Source: Ramlibacter sp.
GTDB taxonomy: Bacteria; Pseudomonadota; Gammaproteobacteria; Burkholderiales; Burkholderiaceae_C
Direction: 5' to 3'
NCBI GenBank assembly: GCA_030695945.1
Contig: JAUYOG010000064.1
Span: 62,001-126,000 of the forward strand
DNA: 64,000 bases
A model generated the notes under the pieces. That model was not told the DNA's origin. It made no database searches and saw only the letters and a list, made by a program, of their open reading frames with translations. This document shows positions 60,114 to 64,000 of the stretch, in pieces; positions within the stretch are counted from its first letter, which is position 1, and the number at the start of each line of letters is the position of its first letter. Both the position numbers and the translations under genes were made by a program.

Positions 60114-60863
60114 ATGGAACTAACCTTCATCGTCGTCGTCGGGGCGGTCCTGGCCGGGTTCGTGCAGGGCCTCTCCGGCTTCGGCTTCGGCCTCACGGCG
60201 ATGTCCCTCTGGGCGTGGACCCTGGAGCCGCAACTGGCCGCCGCGCTGGCGGTGTTCGGCGGCCTGACGGGCCAGGTCATCGCGGCCGTCTCGGTGAGGC
60301 GCGGCTTCAACCTGCCTCGCCTGCTGCCCTTCGTGCTGGGCGGGCTCTGCGGGCTGCCGCTGGGCATCTATATCCTGCCGCGCCTGGACATCCCTTTGTT
60401 CAAGGGCCTGCTGGGCCTGCTGCTCGTGGTGATGTGCCCATTGATGTTCTTCGCCGCGAAGCTGCCGCGCATCACGCACGGGGGGCGCGCCGCGGACGCG
60501 GTGGCCGGCGCCGCGGGCGGGATGATGGGCGGGCTCGGCGGGTTCACCGGCGTGATCCCCACCCTTTGGTGCACGGTGCGCGGCTTCGAGAAGGACGTGC
60601 AGCGCGCCGTGATCCAGAACTTCAACCTGGCGATGCTCACCGTGACCTTCACCACCTACGTGGCCACGGGCATCGCGACGCGCGAGATGGTGCCGCTGTT
60701 CGCCATCGTCGCGCCGGCCATGCTGATCCCCTCGCTCCTGGGAGCACGGCTGTACCTCGGGATCGGGGAAACCGCTTTCCGCAAGGTGGTCCTGGGCCTG
60801 CTGACCGCATCCGGGCTAGCCATGCTGGTCGCCGCGGTGCCGGTGCTCATCCACAGGTGGTGA
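60114..60863 (+). CDS. Sulfite exporter TauE/SafE family protein
   Basis: A 249-residue inner-membrane protein with about eight helices in two repeated halves. The family pattern is seen in GAVLAGFVQGLSGFGFGLTAMSLWAW and the second-half GGMMGGLGGFTGVIPTLW. Members export sulfite, sulfoacetate or related anions; which one here is unknown. It is on the same strand as gcvP but separated by a repeat, so co-transcription is uncertain. Confidence 0.88.
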   Translation: MELTFIVVVGAVLAGFVQGLSGFGFGLTAMSLWAWTLEPQLAAALAVFGGLTGQVIAAVSVRRGFNLPRLLPFVLGGLCGLPLGIYILPRLDIPLFKGLLGLLLVVMCPLMFFAAKLPRITHGGRAADAVAGAAGGMMGGLGGFTGVIPTLWCTVRGFEKDVQRAVIQNFNLAMLTVTFTTYVATGIATREMVPLFAIVAPAMLIPSLLGARLYLGIGETAFRKVVLGLLTASGLAMLVAAVPVLIHRW

Positions 60864-60883
60864 GGCGCCCGCGCGGCCGACCC

Positions 60884-60911
60884 CTTGAAAAACCGGGACA
60901 GCGCCGCTAAT
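60884..60911 (+). promoter_or_regulatory. Sigma-32-like heat-shock promoter
   Basis: CTTGAAA and CCGCTAAT are separated by 13 bases, close to the sigma-32 pattern CTTGAAA-N13-CCCCATNT. It lies about 60 bases upstream of the first Hsp20 gene, as expected for a heat-shock gene. Confidence 0.6.
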
Positions 60912-60972
60912 TCGAAGATCGCGGGCGGCGATGCCGCTTCGCACCCAACCCTGAATGCAAAGGAGACCTGTG

Positions 60973-61422
60973 ATGATGAATGCATCCTTCAGGCCCGCGG
61001 CGGATGTCCTTTCGGAACTCAACCGCCTGCAGGGTGTGCTTGACCAGATGTTCCGGCCGTCCGAACGGTCGAGCATCCGCGCGCTGGCGGGCGCGGCCTT
61101 TCCCGTCATCAATGTCGGCACCACGCCGGACACCATCGAGGTCATGGCGCTCGCGCCGGGGCTCGATCCCGCCGCGATCCAGTTGAGCGTCGATCGTGGC
61201 CTGCTGGTGATCGCCGGCGAGCGCAAGAGCCAGCTGCCCGAGGCGGGCGACAGCATCAGCGTGTACGCCCAGGAGCGCTTCGCCGGCAATTTCCGCCGGG
61301 TCGTGAGCCTGCCGGATGACGCAGACCCGGGCCAGGTGAACGCCAGCTACCGCGACGGCATCCTGCGGGTGACCGTGGCCAAGCGCGAGTCGTCCAAGCC
61401 GCGGCGCATCGAAGTCAGTTGA
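60973..61422 (+). CDS. Small heat shock protein (Hsp20/alpha-crystallin)
   Basis: A 149-residue holdase chaperone that binds unfolding proteins. The alpha-crystallin domain runs from about residue 48 (FPVINVGTTPDTIEVMALAPGLD) to the end, with NASYRDGILRVTVAKRE as the conserved C-terminal strand. The AxxxGVL-type motif appears as YRDGILRV. There is no clear IxI tail. Two ATGs are adjacent (60973 and 60976), with AAAGGAG before them. It heads a two-gene Hsp20 operon behind a sigma-32-like promoter. Confidence 0.92.
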   Translation: MMNASFRPAADVLSELNRLQGVLDQMFRPSERSSIRALAGAAFPVINVGTTPDTIEVMALAPGLDPAAIQLSVDRGLLVIAGERKSQLPEAGDSISVYAQERFAGNFRRVVSLPDDADPGQVNASYRDGILRVTVAKRESSKPRRIEVS

Positions 61423-61455
61423 CGCCTGCATGTTCCAAGGAAAGGAGAGACTGCC

Positions 61456-61860
61456 ATGAACACCGAACTCGAGACCACCGACCGCCGGGAGCCGCAGGTG
61501 CGCAGCGGCGACGGGAAGGACCGCGACCAGCCTTTCGTGGTGCCGCCGGTCGACGTGTACGAAGACGAAGCCGGCATCACCTTGCTGGCGGACGTGCCAG
61601 GTGTTTCGCGCGACCGGCTGGGCGTTCGCGTGGACGGCGACAGCCTGGTGCTCGAGGCCACCGCGTCCACAGCGCAGCCGGAAGGCATGCAGCTGGTCTA
61701 TGGGGAGGCCCGGTTCCCGTCCTACCGGCGCGAGTTCACGCTCAGCCGCGAACTCGACGCGTCGCGCATCGAGGCCAGCCTCAAGGATGGGGTACTCAGG
61801 CTCGCGATCCCCAAGCTGGAAGAGGCCAAGCCCCGGCGCATCGAAGTGCGCGTGGACTGA
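61456..61860 (+). CDS. Small heat shock protein (Hsp20/alpha-crystallin), second copy
   Basis: A 134-residue Hsp20. The alpha-crystallin domain begins at VDVYEDEAGITLLADVPGVSRDRLGVRVDGDSLVLEA and ends in EASLKDGVLRLAIPKLEEAKPRRIEV, with the GVL motif intact. It is 33 bases after the first Hsp20 and has GGAGAG before its ATG, so they are co-transcribed. The two proteins share only the fold and the KPRRIEV end, so they may form hetero-oligomers rather than being a recent duplication. Confidence 0.93.
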   Translation: MNTELETTDRREPQVRSGDGKDRDQPFVVPPVDVYEDEAGITLLADVPGVSRDRLGVRVDGDSLVLEATASTAQPEGMQLVYGEARFPSYRREFTLSRELDASRIEASLKDGVLRLAIPKLEEAKPRRIEVRVD

Positions 61861-61996
61861 CTGCCACCCTACCGGTCCCCGGCCGCCCACCCGGGCTCCA
61901 TAAAAAGTGCGCGGCCCAGCCCCGCGCCGGGCCGCACGGAGGTAAAGTCCGTGCGATCATGGCGAAAGCTGTCTGGCGGCGGCAAGGAGACCGGAG

Positions 61997-62383
61997 TTGG
62001 CCCTGAAAGCGTTCGTGGTGGAGGACAATGTCTCGATTCGCGAGAGCCTGATCGAAGCCCTGGCGGAGCTCGCCGACATCCAGACCGGTGGCGTCGCCAG
62101 CAACGAGCGAGCCGCCATCGCCTGGCTCACCAACCCGGACAACGAGTGGGACATCGCCATCGTCGACCTGATCCTCGAGCCCGGCGGCAGCGGCTTTGGC
62201 GTTCTCAGGGCGCTGCAGGGCCGCAAGCCCGGCCGCAAGATGGTCGTGCTCACGGGAGCCGCCAACCCGGAGGTGCGGCACCAATGCGAAGCGCTGGGCA
62301 GCGACGGCGTTTTCGACAAGTCGATCGAAACCGACGCCCTGATGGACTACTGCCTGCGGCTGTCGCAAGCGGCGGCGGGCTGA
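61997..62383 (+). CDS. Single-domain response regulator
   Basis: A 128-residue receiver domain without an output domain. It begins ALKAFVVEDNVSIRESLIEAL (acidic pocket ED), with the phosphate acceptor aspartate in IAIVDLILEPGG near residue 56, the conserved threonine in VVLTGAA, and the lysine in FDKSIETD. The start is TTG at 61997 with GGAG immediately upstream. No histidine kinase is adjacent, so its partner is unknown. The 136 bases before it hold a GCGGCCC/GGGCCGC hairpin but no gene. Confidence 0.88.
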   Translation: MALKAFVVEDNVSIRESLIEALAELADIQTGGVASNERAAIAWLTNPDNEWDIAIVDLILEPGGSGFGVLRALQGRKPGRKMVVLTGAANPEVRHQCEALGSDGVFDKSIETDALMDYCLRLSQAAAG

Positions 62384-62464
62384 GCCGGTTGCCGTCGGCG
62401 CGATGCCGGCCGCGGGAACCGGGTGGTACCCATGCCGCGGGGACGCTGTGCGAAAATATATTTA

Positions 62465-62517
62465 CAGCCGCGCCCGCCCGAAGAGGCGGAAAGCGGCTGG
62501 ACAGGGAGAGTCCGGCC
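62465..62517 (+). other. Structured leader before the second response regulator
   Basis: Two stem-loops follow an AT-rich AAAATATATTTA stretch. The first pairs CAGCCGC with GCGGCTG around a GCC/GGC inner stem. The second has the stem GGCTGGAC/GTCCGGCC (one G-U) with the loop AGGGAGA, which looks like a Shine-Dalgarno sequence held in a loop. They share a few bases, so the two may be alternative folds. Confidence 0.4.
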
Positions 62518-62549
62518 AACAGCCGGAGTGGAACCTTTCGTTGGGCCCG

Positions 62550-62999
62550 ATGATGAACCACGCCGCGATTCTCGTGGTGGATGACAACCCCGATCACCTC
62601 GAGCTGACCGTGATGGCGCTCGGCGACTGTTGCGACCCGAAAGATATCGCCACCGCGACCGACGGCGTGGAGGCGCTGGACTACCTGTTCGGCCGAGGCG
62701 CGCACGCGGGGCGTGACCCCAGCCAGCAGCCGCAGCTGATCATCCTGGACATGAAGCTCGTGCGCCTGCACGGGCTGGACGTCCTCAAGGCCGTCCGCCA
62801 CGATCCCCGCACCGCCACCATTCCCGTCGTCATGCACTCGTCGTCGACCGAAAAGGGCGACATCGCGGCCTGCTATGCCAGCGGCGCCAACAGCTACGTG
62901 CGCAAGGCCACCGACTACGACGAGCTGCGCCGCAAGATGCGCCAGGTGCACGATTTCTGGATGACCGTCAACGAGCGCTACCGCCCCGCGGGCGGCTGA
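62550..62999 (+). CDS. Single-domain response regulator, Rcp1-like
   Basis: A 149-residue receiver of the Rcp1 type, the group usually paired with phytochrome-like histidine kinases. Features are AILVVDDNPDHLELTVMAL (acidic pocket), the acceptor aspartate in LIILDMKLVRLHGLDVLK at about residue 67, SSS in VVMHSSSTEKGD and the lysine in YVRKATDYDEL. Two ATGs (62550, 62553) are available, and a TTG at 62541 is also possible because no Shine-Dalgarno is well placed. A structured leader precedes the gene. No kinase is nearby. Confidence 0.85.
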   Translation: MMNHAAILVVDDNPDHLELTVMALGDCCDPKDIATATDGVEALDYLFGRGAHAGRDPSQQPQLIILDMKLVRLHGLDVLKAVRHDPRTATIPVVMHSSSTEKGDIAACYASGANSYVRKATDYDELRRKMRQVHDFWMTVNERYRPAGG

Positions 63000-63004
63000 A
63001 CATG

Positions 63005-63073
63005 GCGCCCACGCTTGTCACTTCGTGTACTTCGCTGCCCCCCGAGGGGGCTTCAGTCGCCTTGGGGCGGCCC
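63005..63073 (-). repeat. Repeat family A, copy 3 (intergenic)
   Basis: Read on the minus strand it runs from GGGCCGCCCCAAGGCGACTGA through CCCCCTCGGGGGGCAGCG to AAGTGACAAGCGTGGGCGC. It lies between the Rcp1-like gene and frnE, downstream of both. Confidence 0.88.
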
Positions 63074-63095
63074 GGCGCCGCCTGACGCACCGCCC

Positions 63096-63746
63096 TCAGG
63101 CTCCTTCCGCGATCTGGCGCAGCGCCTGCTCGAACACCTCGGGCGGCTGGCCACCCTGGATCAGGTGGCGGTCGTTCACGATCACCGCCGGCACGGCGTG
63201 GATGCCCTGGTCCAGGTAGAACTGCTCGCGCTCCCGGACCTCGCTTGCGAACTCGTCGCCCGCGAGGATTTCACGTGCGCGGGCGGTGTCGAGGCCGGCC
63301 TCCGCCGCGGCCCGCACCAGCACGTCGTGGTCGCCGGGGCTGCGGCCGTCGGTGAAATAGGCCTTGAGCAACGCCTTCTTCAGCGCGTGCTGGCGCTCAC
63401 CACCCTCCAGGGCCGCCCAATGCAGGAGGCGATGCGCATCGAAGGTGTTATAGACCCGGCCACGCCCCTCCTTGCGGAATTCGAAACCCACGGCCGCGCC
63501 CCTTTCCCGGATCGCCTCTCGCGCCTGGGCCTGCTGCCCGGGCGTCGTGCGGTATTTCTGCGTGAGGTGTTCGGTGATGTCCTGGCCGGCCGGGGGCATC
63601 GCGGGATTGAGCTCGAACGGCTGGAAGTGCAACTCGGGTTTCACGTCGCCGGCCAGGCGCTCGAGCGCGCGCTCGAGCGACGCCAGGCCGATGGCGCACC
63701 ACGGGCAGGAGACATCGGAGACGAAATCGATCTTGAGGGCTTTCAT
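63096..63746 (-). CDS. DsbA family oxidoreductase, FrnE type
   Basis: A 216-residue cytoplasmic DsbA-fold protein. It has no signal peptide and begins KALKIDFVSDVSCPWCAIGLASLERAL, with CPWC as the redox site. The helical insert follows, and the cis-proline loop is GIHAVPAVIVNDRHLIQGGQPPEVFEQAL, typical of FrnE and 2-hydroxychromene-2-carboxylate isomerase relatives. Its role may be in disulfide or polyketide chemistry; the substrate is unknown. The ATG at 63746 was chosen at the start of homology. Confidence 0.9.
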   Translation of the reverse strand: MKALKIDFVSDVSCPWCAIGLASLERALERLAGDVKPELHFQPFELNPAMPPAGQDITEHLTQKYRTTPGQQAQAREAIRERGAAVGFEFRKEGRGRVYNTFDAHRLLHWAALEGGERQHALKKALLKAYFTDGRSPGDHDVLVRAAAEAGLDTARAREILAGDEFASEVREREQFYLDQGIHAVPAVIVNDRHLIQGGQPPEVFEQALRQIAEGA

Positions 63747-63797
63747 GCAAGGCACTGCAGTGGCTTTCCACGCCCTTTGCAGGCGCGCTGAAAGACC

Positions 63798-64000
63798 TCA
63801 GAGGCTCCGGATGAAGCCCGCCACCAGTCCCGCGAATTCGGCCGGCTTTTCGACGGCGCTCAGGTGCGCCGTATCGATGGTGGCCAGCTCGGCGCCCGAG
63901 ATCGCCTGGCAGATCGCCTCCGACATCGCAAGGGGCGAGGCCTCGTCACGCAGGCCGGCAATGACGAGCGTGGGGCAGGCAACGAGCGGGTTCGTGGTTC
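63798..64000 (-). CDS. Alpha/beta hydrolase C-terminus, PcaD-like (cut by window edge)
   Basis: Only the last 67 residues are in the window. They read NPLVACPTLVIAGLRDEASP, then DTAHLSAVEKPAEFAGLVAGFI before the stop. The acid residue in GLRDEASP and the catalytic histidine in AHLS fit an alpha/beta hydrolase of the 3-oxoadipate enol-lactonase (PcaD) type. The nucleophile lies outside the window, so the substrate is uncertain. It would be upstream of frnE on the same strand, 51 bases away. Confidence 0.6.
   Translation of the reverse strand, partial: TTNPLVACPTLVIAGLRDEASPLAMSEAICQAISGAELATIDTAHLSAVEKPAEFAGLVAGFIRSL

Noticed and set aside
60973-61860. Recent tandem duplication of hsp20
   Set aside because: The two proteins agree only in the general fold and in the KPRRIEV end, so they are old paralogues.

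Overview
The window is high-GC DNA packed with genes on both strands. Gene content and repeats point to a betaproteobacterium of the Burkholderiales, most likely a Comamonadaceae member of the Ramlibacter/Variovorax/Polaromonas type. Evidence includes the ImuA-ImuB-DnaE2 SOS cassette, a caa3-type oxidase with fused subunits I and III, a glycine-riboswitch gcvT-H-P operon, a PAS-LuxR regulator facing a CoA-transferase pair, and dispersed palindromic repeats that I associate with this group. The genus is an inference. I see no transposase, phage gene or CRISPR array, so this reads as core chromosome with small mobile repeats.

Layout. 1-5.7 kb: the replicative polymerase gene dnaE (cut by the left edge), a 7TM receptor with a degenerate GGDEF domain, and the tRNA hydroxylase trhO. 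5.7-9.5 kb: a pirin/DoxX/flavodoxin/pirin operon divergent from a LysR regulator. 9.5-20.1 kb: an FAD oxidoreductase, gluQRS, trmB, a Liv-type binding protein, a hydrolase, alaS, gabD, an MFS carrier and tRNA-Gly(CCC). 20.1-25.3 kb: a caa3-type oxidase cluster with two extra cytochromes c. 25.3-29.2 kb: a cupin, a GT14 glycosyltransferase, a thioredoxin-fold protein and an amidase. 29.2-35.3 kb: imuA-imuB-dnaE2 under a clear LexA box, divergent from a higBA toxin-antitoxin pair with a palindromic operator. 35.3-42.3 kb: an ABC exporter, a 3-methyladenine glycosylase, a GIN-domain protein and the E1/E2 genes of a branched-chain 2-oxoacid dehydrogenase. 42.4-50.3 kb: two unknown proteins, a CoA-transferase pair with its PAS-LuxR neighbour, a desuccinylase-like protein, two carboxymuconolactone-decarboxylase-fold proteins, a thioesterase, a DMT transporter and an SDR. 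50.4-55.1 kb: ETF-ubiquinone oxidoreductase and a TRAP transporter. 55.1-60.0 kb: the riboswitch and gcvT-gcvH-gcvP. 60.1-64 kb: a TauE-type transporter, two Hsp20 genes behind a sigma-32-like promoter, two response regulators, a FrnE-type oxidoreductase and the end of a PcaD-like hydrolase.

Much of the metabolism is oxidation of amino acids and acyl-CoA compounds feeding a respiratory chain: BCKDH, CoA-transferase, GabD, ETF-QO, the glycine cleavage system and a caa3-type oxidase. The most unusual theme is the repeats. At least four palindromic families lie between genes and also inside reading frames. In gluQRS, gcvT, imuB, dnaE2 and the bkdB linker they keep the frame and add extra peptides. 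Unrelated proteins therefore share short peptides such as CHAGLDP, LRVKPAM and AKAPSGGS. Start codons were chosen by eye from Shine-Dalgarno sequences, overlaps and domain starts, and several are uncertain.
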